Source of the DNA: Straminergon stramineum
Lineage: Eukaryota; Streptophyta; Bryopsida; Hypnales; Calliergonaceae
Reading direction: 5' to 3'
Length of the DNA: 64,000 nt
Assembly: GCA_963920665.1 (NCBI GenBank)
Contig: OY987272.1
Coordinates: 5,523,001 to 5,587,000 of the forward strand
Both the position numbers and the translations under genes were made by a program. Under the pieces are notes generated by a model. That model made no database searches. It saw only the letters and a program-made list of their open reading frames with translations, and was not told the origin of the DNA. Positions 1-11,126 of this stretch are shown one piece after another. How positions within the stretch are numbered: position 1 is the first letter of the stretch; every line of letters begins with the position of its first letter.

Positions 1-980
1 TCATTTTATATGTTATTTGAGTTAGAAATTTTTGGCAATAGAAACATATAATCATTATGAAACAAAGCTCAAATTTTATAGGTTGAAATTATTATTTATT
101 AAAAAGTATATAGGATGTCAAAAAATCACTTTAACACATGTAGTTTGTTATGGATACAATAAGTGGTGGCTCCTTGGGAGTCTATACCCATTAGACTCAT
201 ATTTGTATCCATTTGTAAACTTAAAATATTATCATTTCTTCTTCTGATTGATTGATTAATTTCTTATTTGTTTTAGAGATTTCAAAAGATATATAATGTT
301 GAAGTGAATAATGGCCAAATAGGAAATTCCTCTTTAATATAGAAGTTCAAACCAAAGGAAACACTTAAGTAGGAAGACAAACTAGAAATTCCAATTTGAT
401 TCATCTAAAAACCAAACTTAATTTCTCAATCACTACCTCATTTTAATCCTTATAGGACATTTCATAACTAGGTCTTGTCAAACTTCATTAGATTTCTACA
501 TGAATATTGGAATTAAAAAAATTTGATCATTTTTACATATAATAATATGTGTGTAAAATGTAATCTCATTTTTTCATAATTAAAAACATCAAATTGGATT
601 TTATATGGTTTTTTCAAGAAATTTCTTTGCAAAAATCATAGTAGTTACAAAATAATATTATGAATTTTTTGAAGGAAAATGGAAATAATAGTGAAAAACA
701 TCACAATGTAATTTATGTATTCTTTGAGCTCTTACTAAGAGAGATCTGATATAAAAAATCCAAAAGTGGTGTAAGTTTGAGCTTTGGGAAGTTATCTTAA
801 AAGTGTCACAAAAATGAATATTTAAAAATGAAAAATGAATTTTTAAATTAAAAAAATGAATGGAGTAAACAACAATTTATGGGAGCTACATTTTCCTAGT
901 TAAGTTTTAAAACATTTAAAATCAATGATAATGTGAAAATTTAGATTTTGACTTTCAAAATGCCCATGGGGCTTGCATTG
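1..980. other. AT-rich DNA, nothing recognised
   Basis: No ORF with a recognisable product, no splice-consistent exons and no clear repeat ends up to the family X terminus at 981-995. Confidence 0.6.
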
Positions 981-1262
981 TCCTTTAAGGGTTAATATTC
1001 CGACTAGGATATACAAACATGAAACACTCCAATTAGGACAACAAGATCCACAACATTCATCATTCATTGAAACACAACAATTTCCAACTTGGGCTAAGAA
1101 AAAACTTTCAACTAACTATAACTATAATGACACTGATCATGCAACATGTAAATTCAACAATTCAGGCAATTACAAAACTCCCATTAGGCAGACTTCTTCA
1201 TTGCACAGCAAAGGAATCCAACAACCCACTTGGACTACAATGATGCTAACTCGGATCTTTAA

Positions 1263-1470
1263 CCCATAAAATGATGCAACGGAAGTTTTTTGTCTAATGA
1301 ATTCTCCTATGTAGGACAAAAGTGCAACTATTTGTCCTTGGAATTAGGGATGGAAAGGGAAAATCTTCTACAATAGTTTGACACCCAATGAATATATATA
1401 TATAAAGTAGATGATGTCACACGGTTTCAAAAGTGATGATTTCCACGGTCACTAGTCTGGCATTTAAAGA
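1263..1470. mobile_element. Short TTAA-flanked MITE (family X), decayed copy
   Basis: TTAA at 1259-1262 precedes the start CCCATAAAATGATG; the far end is GGCATTTAAAGA followed by TTGA. Internal blocks such as CTCCTATGTAGGACA, CTTCTACAATAG and AAGTAGATGATGTCACA also occur in copies at 8997 and 28575. It is 208 bp and non-coding. A separate family-X terminus, TCCTTTAAGGG followed by TTAA, is at 981-995. Confidence 0.65.
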
Positions 1471-1474
1471 TTGA

Positions 1475-3455
1475 ACACAATACTTTCAATAGACTGAACT
1501 AGGCACTCACACATATAGACATAAGACAAACTTCTTACATTCAATTTTGCACACATACACATTCCATATTACATCATTCATTCCAACAACAACTAGTCAC
1601 ATTAATCACCAACACAAATCCAATTAGGCAACTAAAATTTGTATTAATTGCACATAAAATATTCAACAAAAACAACCATAAAACTTTGAGTTTGATCCCT
1701 ATGCTCTCTTGTTGTGGGTGACTTCCAAATTGGCGAACCAAGCTAAATACCATGGTTTAGCCACCCATTCAACTCTCAAAACTACCAAATAAGAAAAAAA
1801 ACAATACTTTGAATCTAGCTTTTGCAAACCAATCCCAAGAGCAATTACTCAATGACACACTATTCCGCCTTTCCTACTTGGATAAGCCACAACTTACCAT
1901 GAATTCGCAATCCATTTCCACTTCCAATAGATAAAAATTAAAAAGACTAAACTTAACACTTCAAAATTGGAAACAATACATCTCAAAAAAAATTCTAGCT
2001 AAAATTTGATCCATCTACATGTAATTTATAAAAATATGAGAACAGAATCAATCAATAAAACAATTGATAAGTCTATAACGGTGATTGTAAGAAATACCTC
2101 AATACTATTTTCTATATCATTCATATTTTTATGTGTAAATATATTTTTTTGGCCATAATGTTTGCATTTTGGCTCCAAATGACTTGAGATTCAAAGGTAA
2201 GGTACTCATGAATATTATATACCTTTGGCTAATTTTTTCTACATTTTTCAAAAATATTTTATTGTTCAAAAATCCTCCCAATTTCTATCACACTTGCCAA
2301 TTTAGTGGATTTTAGTACTATTTAGTACCCAAAAAATGAATTTGGAATTGAAATTTAGAGGAAATAGTTTTCTAGTAGATTTGTAGATATTTTTCAAAGG
2401 AATTCTCAAAATAGTTAGATGTATTAATTGTATGGAAGCCTCCAAATTGGGCTTCTTTTTTCTTGCATTTTGAAACATGTAAAATATTATTTTGGTGGTT
2501 CATTTGGTCAATGACCATATCCATAGAGTTACTACAAGTGGTCCATTTTTTTTATTTAAATTTTTTATTTTTTATTATTTACAAATTAAAATATGGAAGC
2601 ATCTATTTTCTAGAAATTTTGCACTTTTACAGTTCTCCTACTTAGAGAATTTTTCTATGCTTTATCTTCATAGGATATATAATCTTCTTGAAGGTCCTCG
2701 GCCATATTTTTTAAAAATTCAAATTAATTTAAAAAGAAAAGAATTCCAGAAATCTAAGCATGACTATTGTGAAAACACAACAAAATCGGCTCAAGTTTCT
2801 TGCAATTTTGTTATAACAAGAAAACTTATATGTATATTGAAGAGAAGGGAAACCATCAAATTTTTATGACTTAGTGCATAATTATTAATTTAATAAGCTA
2901 AGTATTCAAAAAAGAAAATACCATGTTACAATAATTTATGACAATGATTCTTCTTGAATCTTAGTGAGATTTCATATTTTGATTGTAATTAAATTTGAAA
3001 GTTAATATATTTAATATCTTGTAAATTATCATATGAGTGTTATCTTCACATGTACAATATGCTTATGATACACTTATGATAAGTTTATAACCCATTGTTA
3101 AATGACTTAACCCCGATCTTCCTCGACATTATATGAGAGTTGCAACCCTGAACATAAGAAGCTTTTTGAAAAAAAACAAAAACCCAGTGTTACATGAGCC
3201 TAAGTAGATTCCTAAGTCTACGTAGAAGCACTTCAATGCAATCCACTAAAAAAACCACAATTATCAATTTTGTTGGATTAGTAAGATACTAGGTGGAAAC
3301 AATGTGACATGCACTTACTTAAAGCATTAAAATGTAAGGTAGGTGTAGATTTTGGTTTCAAGCTATACATCCTAAAGAATGCCAGAGTTGAGGAATTTTG
3401 TCAATTTTACAACATTATCTGCAAGGGTCCATGCCAATCTAAAGCTTTTTTGATA
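1475..3455. other. AT-rich DNA with a faint repeat relic
   Basis: From about 2078, ACGGTGATTGTAAGAAATACC and, near 2305, TTTTAGTACTATTTAGTACC resemble parts of the element at 11127-11959, so an old relative lies here without clear borders. Otherwise no gene or RNA is recognised. ORFs at 2463-2869 are low-complexity chance frames. Confidence 0.5.
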
Positions 3456-4204
3456 AGGGGTGATTGCACAAACACCTACCAATTTTGATGTGTTTTATAG
3501 TATTCATGCAAATTTTTTTGGAGTACTTTAAAATTTGATTTTGAAAATTTTTTAAAAAAATGTCGAATGTAAAGTTGTATACACCTACAACTCTACAAGA
3601 TGAAAGTAACCACCAAAGGAAAATCATAGAAAAATTCTCTGAGTAGGAAAACTAGAAAAGTGCCAAATCTCAAGAAAATACACACTTTGATGTTTTAATT
3701 AGGAAAAAATAGAGAAAAAAATGAAAGAAAGAAAAGAAAAATTGTTCATTTCTAACAATTCTATGAAAATGATTTTTCACCAAAAAACCCACGAAAAATT
3801 AAAATTTCATGTTTCAAAATACAAATAGAAAGAGGCTCATTTTGTAGACTTCTACATGACATATAATTGATTATTTTTATAAATCTTTTAAGGATTAGCT
3901 AAAAGTATACTACAAGACTATCTCCACCAAATTCCAACTCCAAATTTATTTCTTAGGTCACTACTTTGTTCATGCACACACACACAAATTGGCAAGTATG
4001 ACACTATGACATAAAATTGAGGGATATTTTTGGATATTTTAATAATTTTAAAAATTATAAAAAATTATAAAAGCCATATAATAGTCACGAATACCTTGTG
4101 TATGAATTTTGAGTCCTTTGAATGCAAAAGTTATGGCCAAAAAAATAATAAAAAATGAATCAACATGTGAAAAAATAGTAGAAGGGTTTTGTGCAATCAC
4201 CCTA
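3456..4204. mobile_element. Non-autonomous element with GGGTGATTGCAC inverted ends
   Basis: The left end AGGGGTGATTGCACAAACAC is matched, inverted, by the right end around 4185-4204 (reverse complement TAGGGTGATTGCACAAAACC). The ~750-bp interior is AT-rich and non-coding. A second copy of the right end follows at 4258-4303, so the terminus is tandemly duplicated. Superfamily unknown; no convincing target duplication. Confidence 0.55.
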
Positions 4205-4303
4205 AGATCCAGTTACATTACTATATATGAGGTCTTTTTGACAAAAAATAGTACAAGTGTTTTGTGCAATCACCCTAAAAGATCTAGTTACACTACTATA
4301 TAG
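4190..4303. repeat. Tandem duplication of an element terminus
   Basis: The segment TTTTGTGCAATCACCCTAA followed by GATC.AGTTACA.TACTATAT occurs at about 4190-4230 and again at about 4258-4302, period near 68 bases. It duplicates the right terminus of the preceding element. Confidence 0.7.
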
Positions 4304-5220
4304 ATAAGGCATTAGATGAAATTTGGTCATTTAGAAGATTGTGAGTTCCCTGCAGTGGGGAATTTGGTGAACCGCACCACTTCGGCATGTTGATGTGGTC
4401 GGGAGGCGACCATGTCAGATTTTTTTATTTAAATTTTTTTTTTTAAATTAAAATATTTTTTTGTTCACCTTTTTTGCAATTTCAGGGTAAAAAAATAAAA
4501 ATAAAAAATGAATTTTTTTAGTCTTTATGACGATTGATAGCAGTCAGCTGTTCCCTCACTGTTGTGGGGAATAGGCCTGAAATGGCCCTCCAAAGCTGCT
4601 GAAAAACATCTAATGCCTTTTCGCAAGAGCAACAAGGTTACTAACAAATAACAACACTAAAAATCATTTGAAAATTTTACAAGAAAAAATTGCTAAAAAA
4701 ATTGCTCAAATTGAGCCACATTTTGGTACATGCTTACACAACACTTGTTCTTTCCTTTCTGAATGATTGTTCCTAATATTTTATCTATTCTTGGAAGATT
4801 AGATAATTAATATTTCATTAATTTGGGACAAATGAAAAATCGAGTTTCGTAGTTATACAGTGGTTCAGTATACAGCAGTGTTTTGTCGAAGTGCAAACTT
4901 TCGCTTTGATACTGTATATGTATTATGTATATGCGGCGTGTAATGTAATGCAGAGACAATGTATAATTCAATATTGCACGATATACAACACAGTATGCAT
5001 ATTGTATGATATACACTTCCTGTACACTGTAGAGATGAGGAATGTTTTGCGAGAGACATGCTTATTGTACAGTACTCCATGGACTGTGGGAGTCTCACCG
5101 AGGGTAATGCTTATGGAATAGTGTCCTCATCAACGAATGAAGATGGGAACAATATTGGGAACTTTGAAGCAACATTTTGGTACCTAATCATTGCTATTCA
5201 ACTCTAAGTTATATTCTAAG
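4304..5220. other. AT-rich DNA, no gene recognised
   Basis: Homopolymer-rich (poly-T at 4425-4465) with overlapping chance ORFs on both strands at 4800-5120 that show no domain. Confidence 0.55.
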
Positions 5221-5222
5221 TA

Positions 5223-5446
5223 CAGGTAGAACCTCTCTTAGTGCATCCTCCCTTGGTGCATAATATGCATTAAGAGAGTTTGTAGACAGTAGGTGGTCCA
5301 TGCCCTATCATTGAAGATAAAAAGACAAGTGGTGCATGATTCAAGATGACAAGACAAGTGGCCTTATGGCTTCTCTAAATGCATAAACCTCTCTTACTGC
5401 ACCAGTGCATAGTCCAGACAACATGCACTAAGGGAGGTTCTACCTG
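5223..5446. mobile_element. Pogo-like (Tc1/mariner) MITE, 224 bp, TA target duplication
   Basis: The ends are CAGGTAGAACCTCTCTTAGT and, on the other strand, CAGGTAGAACCTCCCTTAGT, an inverted repeat of about 24 bases with one mismatch. TA flanks both sides (5221-5222, 5447-5448). CAG..AACCTCT.T ends with a TA target are characteristic of pogo elements and the plant Emigrant/Lemi1 MITEs. Nested GTGCAT/ATGCAC repeats lie inside. There is no coding capacity. Confidence 0.85.
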
Positions 5447-6006
5447 TACAAACATTGTTCACTATTCCTTCAAATGTTCCTCATTGGAGAAAACGTTGCT
5501 TGAAAACGTTACAATGCAGAACTCTCTCTAATTAGCCTGCGTATTATATATAATCGGTACTAATCAATTTTTGTTGATACTCTTCAATACCTGGACAAAT
5601 TAAAGCAGATCCAGATTTGTGCTCGGAAGGATTGCAACACAGTATTCTCAGAAAGCAAGAATAAATTGAAAAATGAAGGATCATGCAACCAGAACCCTCA
5701 GATCGAAATGCAATTTGGCAGATTAATTAATCCAGAAGTTGAGAATCCACAGATTGAAGTCATAGAACGAAAGCGTCTCATATATATTTAAGTGAATTCG
5801 GTAGATAAATGTAGCTACTTCCAACATGATCAGTACGTAATGCACAGAGCAGATAGCGCTAGCTGCAAGAGTAGTACACAAATTAAGTATTGAAAGAAAC
5901 CAAAATTTTGTTAAGATTGCGATATTCCACAAACATGGCACTGTTTATTGAGATTAGACCATGCAGTCTGAAATTTATACCAGTCCTAGGCGGTAGAGCT
6001 AAAGAA

Positions 6007-6148
6007 AATGGATATTTTATTAAAATGGCGATATTTCACAAACTTGGCACCTTCAGGTTTAGACCATGCGATCTGAAAACTATACCAGTCCTAGAAAATG
6101 AATGAAAAAATGGCGTACTAATACCACCATTTTAACGAAATATCTATT
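6007..6148. mobile_element. 142-bp MITE (family Y), copy 1
   Basis: The ends AATGGATATTTTATTAAAAT and, inverted, AATAGATATTTCGTTAAAAT form the terminal repeat. The interior has a GCGATATTTCACAAACTTGG block and a decayed AGACC-N6-TCT palindrome (AGACCATGCGATCT). It has exactly the same length as copy 2 at 8230-8371. A truncated relative lies just upstream at about 5912-5990. Confidence 0.75.
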
Positions 6149-6346
6149 AGAAGGAATGCATCGAAAAATGACGTATGAAATATTGTCATTTTAAGGAAAC
6201 TTGCCATCAGAGTAGTCCAATTCTTTAAATTGGTGGTATTCTATATGTACATTCATGCACGTGTTAGCTTGATGTACCAATTAATATCCAAATTAGCACA
6301 CAAATTGTATTTCATCCACAACATTGTGCATCACTAAGCTACGATT

Positions 6347-6432
6347 CCCCTCCCCTTCCCTTTCCCCTCCCCCTCCCCCTCCCCCTCCCGCTCCCTCTCC
6401 CTCTCCCTCTCCCTCTCCCACTCCCACTCCCA
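6347..6432 (+). repeat. Pyrimidine (CCCTCN)n tract
   Basis: About 85 bases of almost pure C/T, a degenerate hexanucleotide run of CCCTCC, CCCTCT and CCCACT units. One strand is therefore all purine. Such tracts can adopt triplex structures in vitro; no gene start is visible nearby. Confidence 0.85.
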
Positions 6433-6628
6433 GTTCCTTTTTATTTCCTTCCTTCAGGGTTCATCACTCCATCGCCCCATTTTAATGAAATTGAGTCAAT
6501 TTGACGTTCTGACCTGGAACATACCTAGGAAACAAGTGTGTTTATGTCAGTGAGTAATTCTGTTACCAACCAAGCATGCAGGATATCTAGAATAGAGTCG
6601 CTTTGAGTTGATTCCAAGAGTTCCGACT

Positions 6629-6776
6629 GTACCGTTGTATGCTGATATGATCGATGTCGACGTAAGTAACGTAGAGTGTACTGTAACAGTCATGTTCGTT
6701 GCTGTGTACCGTTGTGTGCTGACATGATGTCGACGTGCGTAACGTAGATCTAGCACGTAGTCACGTTCGTTGCTGT
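6629..6776. repeat. Two tandem copies of a ~74-bp unit
   Basis: Units at 6629-6705 and 6706-6776 share ACCGTTGT.TGCTGA.ATGAT, GTCGACGT..GTAACGTAGA and GTTCGTTGCTGT. There are multiple ACGT cores per unit. No coding frame is conserved. Confidence 0.8.
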
Positions 6777-7149
6777 CGACTGGAGGGACTGGAAGGTACT
6801 AGCAATTAAGCCAGAGACGTACGCGTGCATGAGGCATGAATGATTCCTCCTCTCCCACAAAGGCTTCTAGCGTATAGGCCCCAACACCTCACGTTGGAAG
6901 CCTTTGAGGGAGAGGAGAAAGCAACTGCCCAGTTTAATAGTTTGCAAACTTCCATCAGCGTCGCTCCACAGCAGACCGATATATGGGTGCACTTGCTCAG
7001 ATCTATTCGCCCACGTACATCCAGAATGATAAAGTTTATTCATTCTCACACACTCACTCCGGTACTGAGAATTCAACTAGAACGTAACAAGCAAGGTAGC
7101 TCGCTTGCATGGTCATCTACGTCGAAATGACGTGTTTCAGAGCGAGAAA

Positions 7150-7402
7150 CTTGCGACGCTCAAGTGCTCAGAGCTCTATGAACTACGACAGGTACATATA
7201 CATAGATCCAAGGTTCCAGACTTGTGACGTTAAGCGCACCAGCTTAAAAGACTAGGACTGGAATAGATCCAAGCTTTCAGAACTGTGACGCTCCAGCGCA
7301 CAAGTGAAGCTCAAGAAGTAGGACTGGTATGGAACATATATTTCACAGTTCCAGAACTGTGACGCTCAAGCACACAAGCTCTGTCAAACTAGGACTGGAA
7401 TA
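7150..7402. repeat. Three to four degenerate ~65-bp tandem units
   Basis: Units beginning near 7150, 7203, 7263 and 7328 each contain a TTCCAGAACTGTGACGCTCA-like block, an AGC.CACAAGCT block and AGGACTGGAATA. The first unit is the most diverged. A TGACG core recurs once per complete unit. Non-coding. Confidence 0.75.
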
Positions 7403-7970
7403 TATATATGTCCAAACTAGGTTGCACGAATCTCGGGTTCTGCAACCGGCCATTATATATATATATATATATCGAATAACATGAGGACGGCCGTTGAGCT
7501 ACTAGCTAGTTCGCGCGTCGACAAAATAGTTCCAGCGTAACTGAATGACGATAACAACCACTTGCAGCGCGCGCACAACCTCTTCGATGGAACTACCATA
7601 TGATTATTTTAACTCCCAAACTGTCTCCCCCAACTGCTAGCTAGACGTACTGTCCAGCGAGATCCCCACTTGCGAACGACCAAGACCCAAGTCACCCAGC
7701 ACTACCGAAAACTCTAAAAATCTCATGACCAAACCGGGGAACAAACTGGCTAGCTAGAGAAGGGGAGCAATGAGTGGAGAATTGGTGCGGGCAGGCGGGT
7801 ACTTATACTGTATAATTCTCCCAGGGATCCGTGTAATTCTGTTGCCAAGTGTCCAGCCGTTTTTGACTTTGGCCCTAATCATGGAGGAATGGCACTGGTC
7901 AGTTGGAACGGGAGTGCCGTGCGTCCTCTCAGTGGTCCGGGCATGGGAGCGTGTATCATGTGGGGCAATC

Positions 7971-8433
7971 GGAAGACGGAACTGTTGCCACATCCGTTTC
8001 TTTCCTTTTTATTTCAATTGGTTTTTCAGTTCTGGAGGGGATTGGTCCCGGGATTGATGGTGGACTGATAGGGGAGCAAATGAAAAGAAGAGCCATATCT
8101 TTTTCTCTGTGTCACGTGAACGCTGCGATCAGAAGACGGAACTGTTGCCATATCCTTTTCTTTCCTTTTTATTCGCTTTTTAAGTTCTGGAGGGGATTGG
8201 TCCCGGGATTGGTGGTGGACTGGTAGGGAAACAGATATTTCGTTAAAATGGGGGTATTCATACGCCACTTTCCCATTTATTTTGTAAGAGGGGTTTACAT
8301 TACAGACCGCGCGGTCTGAACCTCAAAGTGCCAAGTTTGTGGAATATCGCCGTTTTAACGAAATATCCGTTGGGAGCAAATGAAAAGAAGAGCCATGATA
8401 TCTTTTTCTCTGTGTCACGTGAAAGCTGCGATC
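7971..8433. repeat. Tandem duplication of a ~160-bp unit
   Basis: Unit 1 (7971-8130) and unit 2 (8131 to about 8433) share GAAGACGGAACTGTTGCCA, TCTGGAGGGGATTGGTCCCG and TTTTTCTCTGTGTCACGTGA in the same order. Unit 2 is longer only because the 142-bp MITE and its target duplication are inserted. No function is evident. Confidence 0.9.
8230..8371. mobile_element. 142-bp MITE (family Y), copy 2, with visible empty site
   Basis: The ends are AACAGATATTTCGTT and, inverted, AACGGATATTTCGTT. GGGA flanks both sides (8226-8229, 8372-8375). The insertion interrupts the second unit of a tandem duplication; the first unit (around 8064-8073) shows the uninterrupted site, which confirms the borders. The centre holds the perfect palindrome CAGACCGCGCGGTCTG (8303-8318). 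Confidence 0.85.
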
Positions 8434-8604
8434 TCCATGCGCCAGGCAGTGATGAGATGGAGGTTAGTAACGGAGGATAATTTGCTTGCTGGGATGTCGG
8501 TTCTCGATCGTGCATGAGAATTATTGGTTCTCTCGAACCGTTACGAAGGTAGCATCGACAGAAGGTACACTGATGCCGGGCACTGATGACGTCTAAGAGT
8601 GCGT

Positions 8605-8650
8605 GGTACACTAATTTTCCAAAGTTACACTATTTTGAAATTAGTGTAGG
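8605..8650. repeat. Small hairpin
   Basis: TACACTAATTT at about 8607-8617 is inverted at about 8638-8648 (AAATTAGTGTA), with an A/T-rich loop. Too short to class. Confidence 0.5.
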
Positions 8651-8996
8651 TTGAAATATTATTCTATTGAACCAATATCCAAGTAAAAGATATTTTGTGG
8701 TGACACATTTTCAAGGTGATATTATCCCCTCCTCAGTCCTCACTATTGGGACAGATGAGATAATTAATTTGCTCCAGAAAACAAGCTATTACACAGTAAG
8801 AGGCTCTATTTGGGAAAAAACTATAAAGAATTTTTTGGGTAATGTAGCTACTCAAACTTAGTGCTCAGAATAACCAATAGCTTTGTCAATGCAAAGCCTC
8901 ATTCCTTTGGGTTGAAAGCCATTAATCCTGTAAGACTACACTAGTCACTATGGAAATCATACTTTTTGGTACATATAGTGTGAATCATCTATTTAA

Positions 8997-9209
8997 ACCT
9001 TAAATGTCAAAGCAGACGTTTTGTGTTTGATGGATGACAAAGAATCTCTCCATGTAGGACACAATTATGACTATTCATCTTGTGAGTAAAGGGTATGTCT
9101 TCTACAATAGCATGACTTCCAATGAATATTTTTGTTTTTTTTAAAGTAGATGATGTTACAGGGTTCCAAAAGGGAGGATTTTTACAATCATCAGTCCGTC
9201 CTTTAAGGG
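8997..9209. mobile_element. Family X TTAA-flanked MITE, 213 bp
   Basis: TTAA lies on both sides (8993-8996 and 9210-9213). The left end is ACCTTAAATGTC and the right end GTCCTTTAAGGG, whose reverse complement CCCTTAAAGGAC is the family terminus. Its right TTAA is also the left TTAA of the next copy. Confidence 0.75.
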
Positions 9210-9213
9210 TTAA

Positions 9214-9371
9214 AGAAAAACCAAAAGCATTCATAAGAAGTCAAACTCTTGCTCAAGACCTCCCGCTTCTGCACACAATTTCAAGGAGGATGAAAAATTG
9301 CACTTCTATCTTACATGAAAAGATTATTTGTCATCCATCAAACACTTAGTGTCCTCATCATTGTCACAAGG
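9214..9371. mobile_element. Family X copy, opposite orientation, abutting the previous one
   Basis: It lies between TTAA at 9210-9213 and TTAA at 9372-9375. Sequence such as TTGCACTTCTATCTTACAT and TGTCATCCATCAAACA matches the copies at 28799 and 28575 directly, so this copy is inverted relative to 8997-9209. It is 158 bp, with the left part shortened. Confidence 0.65.
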
Positions 9372-9375
9372 TTAA

Positions 9376-10230
9376 AATCCTCCCCCCAAAATTGTGGAAA
9401 TGGGTTGTGCTGTTTCAACTTCAACTAATTCAAAACTAACTCAAAAAAGTTTTAAATTCTTTGGTAAATTAGTGTAACACTCGCTATTTTACAAATCCAA
9501 GTAACTACGTGCTTGTTATTGTTATGTCGGTAAGTGAGCGCTACTTACTATAGCGCATGCCGCTGACCTGCTTTCTCGCCTTCACCGTCCTTAGTCAGCA
9601 AGTGCGCAGTCCAAGCGCCTGCAGTCCACATCATGACGAAGAATGCGCAATGAAACTGTTGTTTTGTCAGATGCTGAAAGTTCCAGCATCCACTTTCAAC
9701 TTTCCAAGCCTGCGGAGAAACGAGAATTGACAGAGATGCGACCATGACATTCTGGAAAGGCAGACCATGGGACGGGCCTTCTACAGACTCTATTAATAGA
9801 CAGTGTCAATGTGTCATTGGGTACATTGTACCGTTGTGGTCCATGATTCAGCAGATTTTTTGGTAGTCATGGGAAGCACTGGGACCTTGGCCCTCAAGTT
9901 CAAGTCTTCAAGAATGTTATGACTAAGCCATTAGCCATGCCTTATTTTAGTCGGAGGTGTGCAAAATGTAGAAGCTGTAAGTCGTTTTTTTGCAAAGCTC
10001 TGTCAATCTGTCATGCAACTTGCTTCACAGTCCATATCATTATTATTCAACAATGTTGGAATGTTGGATGTTCCATGCAATCAATACCAACTGAAGAGCC
10101 ACAAAGTATTCTTCAAATATTCTCAAATACTAAAATTCGTAAAATTCAACCTGAAAGTGTAGACCGTGATTGGGAGAAACTAGCATTGAGAAGTTGACAC
10201 AACTTTGATATTACTAGACATGTATTGGAG
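9376..10230. other. Small GC-richer segment, no gene recognised
   Basis: 9500-9900 is GC-richer than its flanks. A 65-codon minus-strand ORF (9548-9745) has non-random-looking composition, but I recognise no family and find no adjoining exons. It may be a gene relic. Confidence 0.4.
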
Positions 10231-10388
10231 AATTTAACCCTAGCTAGAAGAACGATGAGGCTAAAAAGTAGTTGATGGATGTCTTTAACCTTTGAAAGGA
10301 CTATGAGGCTAAAAAATAGTTGATGGATGATTGTCTTTACTATGGAAAAGGACAATGAGGCTAAAAAGTAATTCATGGATGACTTTAA
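10231..10388. repeat. About 51-bp tandem array built from a TTAA-element end
   Basis: About three units (10231-10281, 10282-10332, 10333-10381) share GAGGCTAAAAA.TAGTTGATGGATG and CTTTAACC.TTGAAAGGAC. GATGGATGAC next to TTAACCC resembles two TTAA-element termini meeting at a TTAA. After the last unit, TTAACCCTTAAAGGACC starts another TTAA element at 10389. Confidence 0.6.
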
Positions 10389-11126
10389 CCCTTAAAGGAC
10401 CAAGTGTCCATTCAACGTACGCAAGAAATTTCAAGTAGGTTCCTACTATGAAGTTAATTTTGGTTGAAATTTTGATACAAGGTGTGAACACATACTCATT
10501 TGTGGAGATATTATTTTTTTTCCCAATTGGGTGCCCTGATCAAAAGTTATGTTGCCTTGAACTTTTGGGACAAGCCTGGACAACTTTGAGCAACTTATAT
10601 GAAACTCTTTAACTCCTCCTTTGCTTTTGAAATGTAGCAAGTATGTAACTTACAAGATGCAAGACGCAAATGTCAAATAAAATAACCATGTGTAGTGTAA
10701 AAATCTCATTCTAGGAGGAATTAAAGTCTATTGGCTTTGTTGAACAAGGTTGGAACAAAACTCTTTTTCTTAACTTCAAACATTATAATCTTTCAATTTG
10801 TGCGGTCAAAGTTTCTGAATTTTTTTCCACGAATTCCCATAGTAGTCTAGTTCAAATTTATACAATTGAATTTTGAAAGCAACTTTTTTTTTCATTTTTT
10901 TCTCACTACCCTAAAAAGTGACATTTTTTTACAATTTCTACCTAAAATATGCATTGGTACTTTAGAGTTTAACCTTGGAAAGACAATGAGACCAAAAAGT
11001 GGGTGATGGATGACTTTTAAGATTATAGTAGAAATAAAGTATGCACCTATTGATCAATAAATCAAGTCATTTCAGGCAAAGTTTATTAGTGATTAGGTGA
11101 TAGGTCCCATCCTTTTAGGATTCAAC

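Larger units (their letters stand above)
5590..8600. other. GC-richer island of local tandem duplications, no gene recognised
   Basis: Base composition rises clearly compared with the flanks. Short ORFs on both strands run through duplicated blocks and show no known domain. The region holds a pyrimidine tract, three tandem-repeat clusters and two copies of a 142-bp MITE, listed separately. A decayed or non-coding former genic segment is possible. Confidence 0.5.

Noticed and set aside
3106..3120. TTAACCCCGATCTTCC as the start of a TTAA element
   Set aside because: The terminus diverges after CCCC and no matching right end or internal family block follows.
4807..5121. Overlapping ORFs on both strands near 5 kb
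   Set aside because: Three mutually overlapping frames with no domain; composition typical of chance translation.
7150..7402. CRISPR-like array
   Set aside because: Units are contiguous diverged tandem copies without constant repeats and unique spacers, in a eukaryotic genome.
9548..9745. 65-codon minus-strand ORF in a GC-richer patch as a gene
   Set aside because: Non-random look, but no recognisable family, no adjoining exons and no conserved splice pattern; left as an unrecognised segment.
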